From Oceanisphaera psychrotolerans (GTDB lineage Bacteria > Pseudomonadota > Gammaproteobacteria > Enterobacterales > Aeromonadaceae), in contig NZ_MDKE01000021.1 of NCBI RefSeq assembly GCF_001870485.1, forward strand, positions 1 to 49,435: DNA of 49,435 nt. The letters run 5' to 3'. Numbering within the stretch: the stretch's first letter is position 1; each line of letters opens with the position of its first letter. Of the stretch, positions 20,057 through 29,532 are shown one piece after another. The position numbers and the translations under genes are program-made. Below the pieces are notes generated by a model. That model was not told the origin of the DNA, made no database searches, and saw only the letters and a list, made by a program, of their open reading frames with translations.

Positions 20057-20573
20057 CAAGATAGCGGTCCGGCTGGGCCTACTGGCGGTGGCCATGTTCG
20101 GGTTCGGTTTTGCGCTAGTGCCGCTGTATGACGTCTTCTGCGACATTACCGGGCTCAACGGCAAAACCGCCACCAGTGCCGCGGTAGAATCCCGGCTGGT
20201 GGACCAACAGCGGCTGGTGACGGTGGAGTTCGTCACCTATCAGAGCAGCGGATTGCAGGGAGACTTCACCCCTTCAGTACGCCGGTTGCAGGTGCGCCCG
20301 GGCGAGATGCACCAGGTGGACTTCACCGTCAGCAATCCCGGGTCTGATGCCCGGGTACTGAGAGCCATTCCCTCGGTGTCGCCGGGGCTGGCGGCGGGCT
20401 ACCTGCGCAAGACCGAATGTTTCTGTTTTCAGGAACAGCCCATCGCGGCCCGGGCCGAGGCGGTGATGCCGATGCGTTTCTATGTGGATCAGGCGCTGCC
20501 GGCGGACATCGAGGTCTTCACCCTGTCCTACACCCTTTACGACATCAGCGAGCAGGCTGCCGCGGGCAGCTGA
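20043..20573 (+). CDS. ctaG: cytochrome c oxidase assembly protein CtaG/Cox11
   Basis: 176 aa; ATG at 20043 inside the end of coxA. One N-terminal membrane helix (LGLLAVAMFGFGFALVPLYDVFCDITG) precedes a periplasmic immunoglobulin-like domain with the copper site CFCF and the preceding conserved AGYLRKTE segment. Cox11 proteins insert copper at the CuB site of subunit I, which fits the position between coxA and coxC. YDVFCDITGLNGKT is the usual family motif. Confidence 0.95.
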   Translation: MAHGNKIAVRLGLLAVAMFGFGFALVPLYDVFCDITGLNGKTATSAAVESRLVDQQRLVTVEFVTYQSSGLQGDFTPSVRRLQVRPGEMHQVDFTVSNPGSDARVLRAIPSVSPGLAAGYLRKTECFCFQEQPIAARAEAVMPMRFYVDQALPADIEVFTLSYTLYDISEQAAAGS

Positions 20574-20589
20574 GCTTAAGGAGACGATC

Positions 20590-21459
20590 ATGGCGGTCAA
20601 GACTCAGCAATACTATGTACCGGCCCAGAGTCCCTGGCCGATAGTGGGCGCCCTGGGGTTGTTCCTGCTGGCCACCGGCGCCGGGCTCTGGGCGGCGGGT
20701 ATCGCGGGCATTGCCGGTCCTGTGGTGTTTGCCGCCGGCACCCTGGTGATGACGGTAATGCTGTTCGGCTGGTTCGGTAACGTGATTGACGAGTCCCATT
20801 CCGGGCTCTATAGCGACCAGATGGACCGTTCTTTCCGCCAGGGCATGAGCTGGTTTATCTTCTCCGAGGTGATGTTCTTCGGTGCCTTCTTCGGCGCCCT
20901 GTTCTATGCCCGGATACTGGCCGTGCCCTGGCTGGGCGGGGCCGGCAACAACGCCATGACCAACGCCGTGCTGTGGCCGGATTTCAGCGCCAGCTGGCCT
21001 CTGCTGCAGACCCCGGGTGGCATCGAAACCACCGCCATGGGCTGGCTTGGCCTGCCGCTGATCAACACCATTATTCTGCTAACGTCCTCGGTGACCGCCC
21101 ATCTGGCCCACCTGGCCCTGTTGCAGGAGCGACGCCCGCGGCTCAAGCAATGGCTGGGACTGACCGTGCTGCTGGGCCTGACCTTCCTGGCATTGCAGGT
21201 ATGGGAATATGTGCATGCCTATGCGGAGCTGGGACTGCGGCTGGACTCCGGTATCTACGGCAATACCTTCTTTCTGCTCACCGGCTTTCACGGTGCTCAC
21301 GTGACCCTGGGTACCCTGATGCTGTTCGTCATGTGGCTGCGGGTACGCAAGGGGCATTTTACCCCGGCCCAGCACTTCGGTTTTCAGGCCAGTAGCTGGT
21401 ACTGGCATTTTGTGGACGTGGTCTGGCTCTGTCTGTTTGTGTTTGTCTATATTCTGTAA
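20590..21459 (+). CDS. coxC: cytochrome c oxidase subunit III
   Basis: 289 aa from the ATG at 20590 (AGGAGACGATC upstream); an in-frame extension into ctaG is ignored. It is a seven-helix subunit III with the family segments WPIVGALGLF, FGNVIDESHSGLYSDQMDRSFRQGMSWFIFSEVMFFGAFF and GFHGAHVTLG, ending SSWYWHFVDVVWLCLFVFVYIL. It stabilises subunit I and proton uptake. Convergent with the short DUF2909 gene; a small inverted repeat with arms GGTTC/GAACC lies between the stops. Confidence 0.96.
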   Translation: MAVKTQQYYVPAQSPWPIVGALGLFLLATGAGLWAAGIAGIAGPVVFAAGTLVMTVMLFGWFGNVIDESHSGLYSDQMDRSFRQGMSWFIFSEVMFFGAFFGALFYARILAVPWLGGAGNNAMTNAVLWPDFSASWPLLQTPGGIETTAMGWLGLPLINTIILLTSSVTAHLAHLALLQERRPRLKQWLGLTVLLGLTFLALQVWEYVHAYAELGLRLDSGIYGNTFFLLTGFHGAHVTLGTLMLFVMWLRVRKGHFTPAQHFGFQASSWYWHFVDVVWLCLFVFVYIL

Positions 21460-21476
21460 AGGTTCTTATGGAACCC

Positions 21477-21683
21477 TTATCCCGGGGTGGCGTTGGGCAC
21501 CAGCAGGCCGGTGGCCAGGGCCAGGATCAACAGCAGCAGAATGATCACGGCGAACCACAGGCGGCGGCCGATGTAGCGACTCATCAGTTGCGGATCCCGC
21601 CGGGACAGCATGGCCCCGAGCCCCAGCATCAGGTTGCCAATCATACAAAACAGCAGCAATACAATCAGTAGCTTGAACAGCAT
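21477..21683 (-). CDS. twin-transmembrane DUF2909 protein
   Basis: 68 aa from the ATG at 21683. Two membrane helices are visible: MLFKLLIVLLLFCMIGNLMLG and LWFAVIILLLLILALATGLLV, joined by a short charged loop SRRDPQLMSRYIGRR. It matches the small DUF2909 family usually found on the opposite strand between the subunit III gene and SURF1 in oxidase clusters of this kind. The position suggests a role in oxidase assembly or stability, but no biochemical function is known to me. Its start is only 23 bp from that of the SURF1 gene on the other strand, so the two probably share a promoter region. Confidence 0.8.
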   Translation of the reverse strand: MLFKLLIVLLLFCMIGNLMLGLGAMLSRRDPQLMSRYIGRRLWFAVIILLLLILALATGLLVPNATPG

Positions 21684-21706
21684 GGATGCGTTCCTGGAGA
21701 GACTGG

Positions 21707-22381
21707 ATGTTGAGTATAGGAAAAAGCGGGGGCTTGTTGGCGCTGACGGCACTGATGACCCTGCTGATGATGACCATGGGCGTGTGGCAGTTGTCCCGGG
21801 CCGACGAGAAGCGGCTGTTGTTGCAGGAATGGCAGCAACGGCGGGATATCGGGCTGGCGCTGAATGAGGCGCTGGCAATGTCGTCCCCCTTCGGCTACCG
21901 GCTGGAAGCGAGCGGTGTCTATCTGGCCGGGGGAGATCTGTTTCTCGATAACCAGATGAATGCGGGCCGGGTGGGGTATCGGCTGATACTGCCACTGCAA
22001 ACCCGCTACGGTCTGCTGGCGGTGGACGCCGGCTGGTGGCCGGCGGACCCGGATCGGCGCAAGCTGCCCCGGGTGCCCGTGCATGAAGACCCGGTGCAGC
22101 TGTCCGGCAACATCATTCGCCTCTATGTCCCCCCCTTGTCTCTGGGCGAGGTCCCCTTTGACCCCCATCATCCCAGCGTGGTGAGCCTGGAGCAATCTCA
22201 TCTGGAGCGGATCTGGGGCCAGCCGGTACTGCCCTTCGTGTTGAAACTCGGCGCCGACGACTGGCAGCCGGTGGTGATGGGGCCGGAACGGCACATCGGC
22301 TATGCGGCGCAGTGGTTTGCCATGACGCTGGCGGTCTGGATCGCCGCCGGGTGGTTTTATCGGAGGCGAGATGAAGCATAA
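21707..22381 (+). CDS. SURF1-family cytochrome oxidase assembly protein
   Basis: 224 aa from the ATG at 21707, which has GGAGAG five bases upstream; the ATG at 21686 is an alternative. An N-terminal helix (GGLLALTALMTLLMMTMGVWQL) and a C-terminal helix (WFAMTLAVWIAAGWFYRRR) frame a periplasmic domain with GVWQLSRADEK, FLDNQMNAGRVGYRLILPL and VVSLEQ segments typical of SURF1/Shy1. SURF1 helps heme a insertion into subunit I. It overlaps the next gene by 11 bp. Confidence 0.9.
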   Translation: MLSIGKSGGLLALTALMTLLMMTMGVWQLSRADEKRLLLQEWQQRRDIGLALNEALAMSSPFGYRLEASGVYLAGGDLFLDNQMNAGRVGYRLILPLQTRYGLLAVDAGWWPADPDRRKLPRVPVHEDPVQLSGNIIRLYVPPLSLGEVPFDPHHPSVVSLEQSHLERIWGQPVLPFVLKLGADDWQPVVMGPERHIGYAAQWFAMTLAVWIAAGWFYRRRDEA

Positions 22382-22811
22382 AACCCGTAAAACGATAGCG
22401 GCCCTGCTGGGTGTCTTTCTGCTGCCGGTGGCGCTGGCCTGGCTCATTCTGACCCAGGGCTGGTTCACCCCCGGGGTCAAGGCGCACGGGGAGTGGGTCC
22501 AGGGGCAGATCGGCCAAAATAGTCAGTGGCGGCTGGTCTTGCCGGTCACCGGCGACTGCTCGTTCTGCCAACAGGCAGCGCCTCTGCTGGAAAATATCGA
22601 CACCGCCCTGGGCCGGGACAGCACCCGGGTGTCGGTGGTGACACTGCCGGCCGGCAGCACTCTGGAAGCGGGTTTTGTGTACATCGCCGATCCGCCGGGC
22701 ATGCTGATCCTGCGGTATCCCCTGAGCGGCGATGAGGTTACCGATCGGATGACCGGCAAGGCGTTGCTCAGTGATCTGCGTCGCCTGCTCAAATTTTCCC
22801 GGGCCGGATAG
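22371..22811 (+). CDS. membrane-anchored CxxC protein of the oxidase cluster
   Basis: 146 aa; ATG at 22371 within the end of the SURF1 gene. An N-terminal helix (IAALLGVFLLPVALAWLIL) anchors a periplasmic part holding TGDCSFCQQAAPLL, a thioredoxin-like CxxC. The region GMLILRYPLSGDEV-TGKALLSDLRRLLKFSR resembles the end of a thioredoxin-type fold. I recognise it as the uncharacterised gene often found after SURF1 in such clusters; a redox or copper-delivery role in oxidase assembly is inference. ctaA follows 9 bp later. Confidence 0.7.
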   Translation: MKHKTRKTIAALLGVFLLPVALAWLILTQGWFTPGVKAHGEWVQGQIGQNSQWRLVLPVTGDCSFCQQAAPLLENIDTALGRDSTRVSVVTLPAGSTLEAGFVYIADPPGMLILRYPLSGDEVTDRMTGKALLSDLRRLLKFSRAG

Positions 22812-22820
22812 GAGGAAGCC

Positions 22821-23828
22821 ATGCGTCGACTCTGTCTTTTCGCCTTCGGGCTGACGTTGGTGGTGGTGGTGCTGGGAGCCTATACCCGGCTGACCGATGC
22901 GGGGCTGGGCTGCCCCGACTGGCCGGGCTGCTATGGCTTCCATTATGTGCCCAGCTCGGCGCAGGAGCATGATGCGGCGGCGCTGCGCTTCCCCGACAGC
23001 CCTCTGGAAGTCACCAAGGCCCGCAACGAGATGGTGCATCGCTATGCGGCCGGTACCCTGGGAGTCACCATTCTGCTGATGGCGCTCTGGTCGCTGCGTG
23101 CTGCCCAGCGGGCCTACCGGGGCTTTGCCTGGGGGCTGCTGGCGCTGGTGTGTGGTCAGGCAACCCTCGGCATGCTGACGGTGACCCTCAACCTGCTGCC
23201 CTTCGTGGTGATGGGGCATCTGCTGGGGGGCTTCACCATACTGGCGTTGCTGTTTCTGTTGCTCTGTAAAACCCGTTCTCCTCGGTTGCCCTATCGTGGT
23301 TCGGGACTGGGCGGCTGCTTTCTGCTGGCATTGGGTGCCTTGTTGCTACAAATCTCACTGGGCGGCTGGACCGCCGCCAACTACGCGGCCATGGCCTGCC
23401 TCGAATTGCCGGTGTGCCAGGGCGACTGGCCGAGTCAGTGGCAGTGGAGTGCCTTTCATCCCCACGGGGTGCCGGCACAAAACTACCAGTACGGGGTGCT
23501 CAGTCAGGATGAGCGGGTCACCATTCATGTGGCACACCGACTCTGGGCCATGGTCACCGCCCTGGCCTTGCTGAGGCTGGCCTGGCGACTGTGGCGCCAG
23601 CCGGCGCTACGTCATTGGGGAGTATGGCTGGCGCTGGGACTCTCGCTGCAGCTGGCGCTGGGTGTGGCCAATGTGGTGCTGCATTTGCCGCTGGCGGTGG
23701 CGGTGGCCCACAACGCCGGGGCCGCCCTGCTGCTGCTGATACTGACGGGAACCGGTATACGGCTGTGGCAGGCCAGGGCTCATCCGGTTCTTATGCAGGA
23801 TCTCGTTGCCGCAACCAATGGACATTGA
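22821..23828 (+). CDS. ctaA: heme A synthase (COX15/CtaA family)
   Basis: 335 aa; AGGAGG before the ATG at 22821. It is an eight-helix membrane protein with TRLTDAGLGCPDWPGCYG at the first loop, the heme ligand in EMVHRYAAGTLG, QISLGGWTAANYAAMACLELPVCQG, and HVAHRLWAMVTA in the second half. It oxidises the methyl group of heme O to the formyl group of heme A, using the product of CtaB encoded next. Presence in the operon confirms an A-type oxidase. Confidence 0.95.
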   Translation: MRRLCLFAFGLTLVVVVLGAYTRLTDAGLGCPDWPGCYGFHYVPSSAQEHDAAALRFPDSPLEVTKARNEMVHRYAAGTLGVTILLMALWSLRAAQRAYRGFAWGLLALVCGQATLGMLTVTLNLLPFVVMGHLLGGFTILALLFLLLCKTRSPRLPYRGSGLGGCFLLALGALLLQISLGGWTAANYAAMACLELPVCQGDWPSQWQWSAFHPHGVPAQNYQYGVLSQDERVTIHVAHRLWAMVTALALLRLAWRLWRQPALRHWGVWLALGLSLQLALGVANVVLHLPLAVAVAHNAGAALLLLILTGTGIRLWQARAHPVLMQDLVAATNGH

Positions 23829-23852
23829 CGGGGAAGACCCGATGGAGGCTGT

Positions 23853-24749
23853 ATGGCTAGAAGCGCGCTGTTGTCCGGACGCCAGACATTAAGCTGGCGG
23901 GATTATTTTGCCCTCACCAAACCCAAGGTAGTGGCCCTGATCCTGCTGACCGCAGTGGTAGGCATGTTTCTGACCGATACCCTGCCGGGACCGTGGCGGG
24001 TACTGGCTGCGACCCTGGGTATCGGTCTGATGGCGGGGGGAGCGGCGGCCATCAACCATGTGCTGGACCGGCGCATCGATATCAAGATGGCGCGGACCTA
24101 TCACAGACCCGTGGCCCAGGGCCGGGTGCAAAGCGGGGCGGCACTGGCCTTCGCCTTTGCCCTGTCGGCGGCGGGGCTGGCGATACTGCTGCTGTGGGTC
24201 AATGCGCTCACCGCCTGGCTGACGCTGGCCTCTTTGCTGGGCTATGCGGTGGTATATACGGTATGGCTGAAGCGAGCGACACCGCAGAATATCGTGATTG
24301 GCGGTCTGGCCGGGGCCATGCCGCCGCTGCTGGGCTGGACGGCAGTGACCGGCGAGTTTCACGGTCATGCGCTGCTGCTGGTGATGATCATCTTCGCCTG
24401 GACTCCGCCGCACTTCTGGGCGCTGGCCATTCATCGACGCGATGACTACGCCAAGGCGGAAATTCCCATGTTGCCGGTGACCCACGGCATCGAGTTCAGC
24501 AAGACCTGTGTGTTGCTCTATACCCTGCTGCTGACGCTGGTGTGTCTGCTGCCCTGGATAGTCGGCATGTCCGGCATGCTCTATCTGGTGGGAGCGACGC
24601 TGCTCAATCTGCGTTTTATCCAGTGGGCCTGGCGGTTGAAGTTTAGACCTGAGCCACAAACCGCACTACAATGTTTCCGCTTTTCAATCAGCCATTTAAT
24701 GTGGCTTTTTGTCCTTATACTGGCGGACCACTGGATAGATTATGGCTAA
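23853..24749 (+). CDS. ctaB: protoheme IX farnesyltransferase (heme O synthase)
   Basis: 298 aa; GGAGG upstream of the ATG at 23853. It is a UbiA-superfamily membrane enzyme. [19 protein letters not shown] starts the fold, the first Asp-rich motif is [15 protein letters not shown], and the second half has the [26 protein letters not shown] segment of CtaB/CyoE proteins. It adds farnesyl to heme B to make heme O for CtaA. Its stop codon overlaps the ATG of the SCO gene by 8 bp. Confidence 0.95.
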   Translation: MARSALLSGRQTLSWRDYFALTKPKVVALILLTAVVGMFLTDTLPGPWRVLAATLGIGLMAGGAAAINHVLDRRIDIKMARTYHRPVAQGRVQSGAALAFAFALSAAGLAILLLWVNALTAWLTLASLLGYAVVYTVWLKRATPQNIVIGGLAGAMPPLLGWTAVTGEFHGHALLLVMIIFAWTPPHFWALAIHRRDDYAKAEIPMLPVTHGIEFSKTCVLLYTLLLTLVCLLPWIVGMSGMLYLVGATLLNLRFIQWAWRLKFRPEPQTALQCFRFSISHLMWLFVLILADHWIDYG

Positions 24750-25388
24750 GACAAGCAGATGGGCAGGGATACTGGCGGTTGCCTGGTGGTGGCGGGCAGC
24801 CTGGGTGGCGGGATCTGGTATGCGGACCGGAACAACAGCCTGACCGAGGCGGTGGTGCTTTATCCCGCTCCACGGCCACTCGAGGCCTTTGAACTGACCG
24901 ACGCCAACGGCCAGCCATTCACCGGGCAGGACCTGCTCGGACACTGGAGCCTGGTGTTCGTCGGCTATACCCACTGCCCTGATATCTGTCCCACCACCCT
25001 GTCGGATCTCGCGCGAGTCTACCCCGAGCTGACGCGGCTGAGCGACAAGGTACAGGTGGTGTTCATCTCGGCGGATCCCGCCCGCGATACCCCCGAGCGG
25101 CTGAAGGCCTATACCGGCTACTTTAACTCCGATTTTGTGGCGGCCACCGCCGAGCATGAACGGCTGACACCGGCGGTGCAGCAGCTGGGGCTGATTTACG
25201 GTATCTTCGAACGGGACCAAGCCAACTATCTGGTCGATCACTCCGCCTCCATCGCTTTAGTCAATCCCGCAGGACAGTTGCATGCCTCCTTCCGGCCCGG
25301 CTTCGACGAGCAAAATCCGGTGCCGCTGGTCGATGGCGCCGTGCTGGTGAAGGATTTTTCCCGCATCGTAGCCCGCTGGGGCGAATGA
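24742..25388 (+). CDS. SCO1/SenC copper chaperone, reading frame broken near the start
   Basis: The main frame (24759-25388) encodes a SCO protein with copper ligands CPDIC in [14 protein letters not shown] and the His of VDHSASIAL, in a thioredoxin fold. Its N-terminus reads [15 protein letters not shown], which is not a good anchor. The frame from the ATG at 24742 gives [14 protein letters not shown] and then, with one extra C near 24782-24784, would continue [17 protein letters not shown], a proper membrane anchor. I therefore think the gene starts at 24742, coupled to ctaB, and carries a -1 break. If the break is real, initiation at 24759 could still give a truncated anchor. SCO delivers copper to the CuA site of CoxB. 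Confidence 0.85.
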
Positions 25389-25433
25389 ACGAATAACCCC
25401 TTTCACACCTCACCATCAAATGTAAGAGTTTTT

Positions 25434-26807
25434 ATGTGGTCATCTTTTCTTGACCGGGCCCGTCACCGTCAGGTATTTGCGCTGGCCCTGCCCATGGTGC
25501 TGTCCAATATTACCGTGCCGTTGCTCGGCCTGGTGGACACCATCGTCATCGGTCATCTGGAGCATGCTTATTATCTGGGCGGGGTGGCGGTGGGCGCCAC
25601 CATCATCAGCCTGACCTTCTGGTTGCTCGGTTTTCTGCGCATGTCGACCACCGGCCTGGCCGCCCAGGCGGTGGGCGCCGGTGATGGCGAGCGCTTGCTG
25701 CAGGTGCTGGCACGCGGCCTGTTGCTGGCCTGGGGACTGGCGCTGATGATACTGCTGGCGCAGCAACCGCTGATGGATCTGGCGTTCTGGCTGGTCGGGG
25801 GCAGTAGCGAAGTGCAGCACCATGGCCGTGACTATGTGATGATCCGGATCTGGAGCGCACCGGCGGCGCTGACCAATCTGGTATTGCTGGGCTGGTTGCT
25901 GGGCAATCAGAATGCGCGGGCCCCCATGCTGCTGCTGATCCTAGGCAACGGCGCCAATATCCTGCTCGATATCTGGTTTGTGCTGGGGCTGGGCTGGCAG
26001 GTCAAGGGGGCGGCGGCGGCCTCGGTGCTGGCGGATTATCTGGCCATGGCACTGGGTGCCTGGCTGGTATGGAAAACCCTGCAGGCGCGGGACAGCAGGC
26101 CGGTGCCCGGTTTCTGGCAGCGAACGCTGCACCTGGCCGCCTTCAAGCAGTTGCTGGGGTTGAACCGGGATATTTTCATTCGTGCGCTCTGTCTGCAGCT
26201 CACCTTCGCCTTCATGACCTTTCAGGGGGCTCGTCTGGGTGACGAGGTGCTGGCCGCCAATGCGGTGCTGATGAACTTTCTGATGTTCATCTCCTTCGGG
26301 CTGGACGGTTTCGCCTATGCGGTCGAGGCCATGGTGGGCAAGGCGGTGGGGGAGCGAAACCGGGCCGGCTTCAGACTGGCCTGCGGGCTGAATCTGTTCT
26401 GGGGCGGGGTGGTGGCGGTGTTGTTCACTCTGGTCTTCGCCCTGGCGGGTGAGCCCCTGATTGGCCTGATCACCGATATTGCTGCCGTGCGTAGCCAGGC
26501 CAGCCAGTATCTGCCCTGGCTGGTGCTGATGCCGCTGGCCGCCTGCTGGTGCTTTATTCTCGATGGTATCTTTATCGGTACCACCCGGGGGCGGGAAATG
26601 CGTGACATGATGCTGTTGTCTACCGCCGGGGTGTTTTTTCCGGTGTGGTGGCTGGCGCAGGGGTGGGGCAACCATGGCCTCTGGCTGGCCATGCTGTGTT
26701 TTATGCTGGCTCGGGGGCTGACTCTGGGCTGGGCCTGGTGGCGACTGGAAGCCCGGCAGGGCTTCGTCGGCCACGACGACGTTACAAGAGAAACCAACGA
26801 TGTTTGA
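25434..26807 (+). CDS. dinF: MATE-family efflux transporter, DinF-like
   Basis: 457 aa with twelve predicted membrane helices; AAGAG before the ATG at 25434. The start ([28 protein letters not shown]) and [19 protein letters not shown] are characteristic of the DinF branch of MATE transporters, which export drugs or organic cations using Na+ or H+. In E. coli dinF follows lexA and is SOS-induced; here no SOS box is visible in the 45 bp before it. Overlaps trmL by 8 bp. Confidence 0.88.
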   Translation: MWSSFLDRARHRQVFALALPMVLSNITVPLLGLVDTIVIGHLEHAYYLGGVAVGATIISLTFWLLGFLRMSTTGLAAQAVGAGDGERLLQVLARGLLLAWGLALMILLAQQPLMDLAFWLVGGSSEVQHHGRDYVMIRIWSAPAALTNLVLLGWLLGNQNARAPMLLLILGNGANILLDIWFVLGLGWQVKGAAAASVLADYLAMALGAWLVWKTLQARDSRPVPGFWQRTLHLAAFKQLLGLNRDIFIRALCLQLTFAFMTFQGARLGDEVLAANAVLMNFLMFISFGLDGFAYAVEAMVGKAVGERNRAGFRLACGLNLFWGGVVAVLFTLVFALAGEPLIGLITDIAAVRSQASQYLPWLVLMPLAACWCFILDGIFIGTTRGREMRDMMLLSTAGVFFPVWWLAQGWGNHGLWLAMLCFMLARGLTLGWAWWRLEARQGFVGHDDVTRETNDV

Positions 26808-27264
26808 TATTGCACTTTACGAGCCGGAGATAGCACCCAACACCGGCAACATCATGCGCCTGGTACGCAACAACGGCTGCCGTCTGCACCTGATTGAACC
26901 GCTCGGCTTCAGCCTGGAAGAAAAAAAGCTGCGCCGGGCCGGTCTGGATTATGCCGATTTTGGCCGCATCAGCGTGCATCATGATTACCCGGCGTTTTTG
27001 CAGGCGGTGGCGGGGCAGCGACTGTTTGCCTGTACCACCAAGGGCAGCCGGCCCCATCACCAACCCGCTTATCAGCCGGGCGATGTGTTGCTGTTCGGGC
27101 CCGAAACCCGGGGCCTGCCGGACGAGGTGCTGGCGGCAGTGGCGCCGGAGCAGCGGATTCGCATTCCCATGCAACCGGACAGCCGCAGCCTGAACCTGTC
27201 CAATGCGGTGGCCATCATCAGTTACGAGGCCTGGCGTCAGCAGGACTTTGCCGGCGCGCAGTGA
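26800..27264 (+). CDS. trmL: tRNA (cytidine/uridine-34 2'-O)-methyltransferase TrmL
   Basis: 154 aa; the ATG at 26800 overlaps the end of the MATE gene. It is a minimal SPOUT methyltransferase with the knot motifs [18 protein letters not shown] (motif 1), [11 protein letters not shown] (motif 2) and [26 protein letters not shown] (motif 3). It methylates the wobble ribose of leucine tRNAs using SAM. The length matches E. coli TrmL (157 aa). Confidence 0.95.
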   Translation: MFDIALYEPEIAPNTGNIMRLVRNNGCRLHLIEPLGFSLEEKKLRRAGLDYADFGRISVHHDYPAFLQAVAGQRLFACTTKGSRPHHQPAYQPGDVLLFGPETRGLPDEVLAAVAPEQRIRIPMQPDSRSLNLSNAVAIISYEAWRQQDFAGAQ

Positions 27265-27352
27265 AGCCATTACCGGTGATGATCGTGTATCGGCGTCACC
27301 ATTGTCGGCGGACGCAGGTATACTGGGACAAATTCCATTGGGCGGCGGATAC

Positions 27353-28288
27353 ATGACAGAATCGACTTCTTATTCTCGTCTGGTCACCACGGCGGCGGTG
27401 GCCGCCACCGTGGTGGCCGGGCTGATGATACTGGCCAAGTTGCTGGCCTGGTTTTACACCGGCTCGGCCAGCATGCTGGCCTCGCTCACCGATTCGCTGC
27501 TCGATATCAGCGCGTCGCTTATCAACCTGATGGCCATCCGTTATGCGCTGGTACCGGCGGACAAGGATCATCGTTTCGGCCATGGCAAGGCGGAATCCCT
27601 GGCCGGGCTGGCGCAGTCTGCCTTCATCAGTGGTTCGGCCATCTTCCTGATCATCAACGGTATTTCCCGGTTGGCTAATGCCCAGGAAGTGACCCATGCC
27701 GCCTTGGGGGTCTGGGTGATGCTGTTCTCGCTGGTACTGACCATCGGGCTGGTGATGTTTCAGAGTTATGTGATCAAGCGCACCGCATCGGTGGCGATTC
27801 GCGCCGACCAGCTGCACTATCGTTCGGATATTCTGCTCAATGTCGGGGTATTACTGGCCATCGTGCTGGCCTGGGCCGGCTGGCACTGGGCCGATGCGGT
27901 GTTTGCGCTGCTGATCGGGGCTTACATCCTCAGGGGCGCGTTGAAAATCGGGTATGATGCGGTACAGATGCTGCTCGACCGGCGGTTGCCGGAAGAAGAG
28001 CAAAAGCGCATTATTGATACCTGTCTGGCGGTGGACGGGGTATACGGACTGCATGAATTACGCACCAGGCAGTCGGGCCAGACCCGGTTTATACAGCTTC
28101 ATCTGGAGCTTGACGATCAGTTGCCACTGGTACGCGCCCACCGTATCGCCGACAAAGCAGAGCGGGAACTGCACAAGCTGTTTCCCGACACCGACGTTAT
28201 TATTCATATGGACCCGATCTCGGTTGTGCCCCGAGAGGCCCATTCCCAGGATATGAGCGAACATCAATTTATAGAGAACAAGGTTTAA
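27353..28288 (+). CDS. fieF: cation diffusion facilitator, iron/zinc efflux FieF
   Basis: 311 aa from the ATG at 27353 (MTESTSYSRLV), with GGCGG upstream; the frame extends back to 27203 but that part overlaps trmL. Six membrane helices carry the metal site D-x3-D in LTDSLLDISAS and H-x3-D in HYRSD, followed by a cytoplasmic C-terminal domain. It exports Fe2+ or Zn2+ by proton antiport. cysE begins 3 bp after the stop. Confidence 0.92.
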   Translation: MTESTSYSRLVTTAAVAATVVAGLMILAKLLAWFYTGSASMLASLTDSLLDISASLINLMAIRYALVPADKDHRFGHGKAESLAGLAQSAFISGSAIFLIINGISRLANAQEVTHAALGVWVMLFSLVLTIGLVMFQSYVIKRTASVAIRADQLHYRSDILLNVGVLLAIVLAWAGWHWADAVFALLIGAYILRGALKIGYDAVQMLLDRRLPEEEQKRIIDTCLAVDGVYGLHELRTRQSGQTRFIQLHLELDDQLPLVRAHRIADKAERELHKLFPDTDVIIHMDPISVVPREAHSQDMSEHQFIENKV

Positions 28289-28291
28289 CCC

Positions 28292-29074
28292 ATGGAAGAC
28301 GGCATTCAATCCAGCACCTGGTTGCGCATCCGCGAAGAAGCCCAGCGGATGATTGCGGAAGAGCCGATGCTCGGCAGTTTTTATTACTCGACCATCCTGA
28401 ATCATGACACCCTGAAATGTGCCCTGAGCTTTATTCTGGCCAACAAGCTGGAAAGTTCGGTGATGCCGGCGATCAGCCTGCGGGAAGTGATAGAAGTGGC
28501 GCTGAATGAAGAACCGGCGCTGCTGGATATGGTTGCCATGGACATTTGCGCGGTGCAGGAACGGGATCCGGCGGTGGAGCTGTTTTCCACCCCGCTGCTC
28601 TATCTGAAAGGCTTTCATGCCCTGCAGGGGTATCGCATCTCCAACTGGCTGTGGCGCCATGGCCGTCGTTCGCTGGCCACCTACCTGCAAAATCAGATTT
28701 CGGTGGTATTCGGGGTGGATGTTCATCCGGCCGCCCGTATCGGCAAGGGCATCATGTTCGACCATGCCACCGGCATAGTGGTGGGCGAAACCGCGGTGAT
28801 CGAAGACGATGTTTCCATCCTGCAAAACGTCACCCTGGGGGGCACCGGCAAGGAAGGTGGCGACCGCCATCCCAAGATCCGGGAAGGGGTCATGATCGGT
28901 GCCGGCGCCAAGATCCTGGGCAATATCGAGGTGGGGTGCGGGGCCAAGATTGGTGCCGGCAGCGTGGTGCTGGAGCCGGTCCCGGCGCACACCACGGTGG
29001 CGGGCGTACCCGCCAGAATTGTCGGCCGGCCGGGTTCCGACAAACCGTCGCTGGATATGAGCCAGAATATCTGA
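28292..29074 (+). CDS. cysE: serine O-acetyltransferase
   Basis: 260 aa; AAGG upstream of the ATG at 28292. The N-terminal helical domain (to about residue 140) is followed by a left-handed beta-helix of hexapeptide repeats: VHPAARIGKGIMFDHATGIVVGET, then VTLGGTGKEGGDRHPKI, where the acetyl-CoA loop and active-site His and Asp lie. It makes O-acetylserine, the precursor for cysteine, and is usually feedback-inhibited by cysteine through its C-terminus. Confidence 0.95.
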   Translation: MEDGIQSSTWLRIREEAQRMIAEEPMLGSFYYSTILNHDTLKCALSFILANKLESSVMPAISLREVIEVALNEEPALLDMVAMDICAVQERDPAVELFSTPLLYLKGFHALQGYRISNWLWRHGRRSLATYLQNQISVVFGVDVHPAARIGKGIMFDHATGIVVGETAVIEDDVSILQNVTLGGTGKEGGDRHPKIREGVMIGAGAKILGNIEVGCGAKIGAGSVVLEPVPAHTTVAGVPARIVGRPGSDKPSLDMSQNI

Positions 29075-29216
29075 GACTTTTGTTGACGCAGACGATATAA
29101 ATTAACCGTAAACGGCGTCGGGAGACACGGGGCCGCTTGTCGTCTTGAAGTGGCCGCGGTATCCTCGATTGCCGAGGGGCCTGCGGGCCGGATAACCGTT
29201 GTTTAGGGGTGAGTGC

Positions 29217-29426
29217 ATGTCTTTTGATGTATTGGAAAAACTGGAAGCCAAAATCCAGACGGCAGTGGACACCATTTCCCTGCTGCAAATGGAAGTGGAT
29301 GAGCTGAAAGAGCAGAACAGTCAGCTGGGCGATGAAAATCAGCAGCTGAAACAACAGCATGAAACCTGGCAGGAGCGCTTGCGGGTCCTGCTGGGCAAAA
29401 TCGATCAGGTTGAAGAAAGCGCCTGA
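29217..29426 (+). CDS. zapB: cell division protein ZapB
   Basis: 69 aa from the ATG at 29217 (AGGGGTGA upstream). The whole protein is a coiled coil: [20 protein letters not shown], then heptads through the Gln-rich middle. ZapB stabilises the Z-ring through ZapA. Somewhat shorter than E. coli ZapB. The leader 29161-29193 can form two small adjacent hairpins. Gene order zapB/rraA/hslU follows E. coli. Confidence 0.9.
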   Translation: MSFDVLEKLEAKIQTAVDTISLLQMEVDELKEQNSQLGDENQQLKQQHETWQERLRVLLGKIDQVEESA

Positions 29427-29488
29427 GTCATGATGCCGGCGAGGCCGGCGTTATCTGCTCTTTCCGTCGGTGATGGAGACAGCAGCAT

Positions 29489-29519
29489 AAAAAAGGCCAG
29501 CCCCAGGGCTGGCCTTTTT
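29489..29519. terminator. bidirectional terminator between zapB and rraA
   Basis: GGCCAGCCC (29495-29503) pairs with GGGCTGGCC (29506-29514), flanked by an A-run on the left and a T-run on the right, so it can terminate transcription from both zapB and rraA. Confidence 0.9.
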
Positions 29520-29532
29520 GTATCCAGTATGG

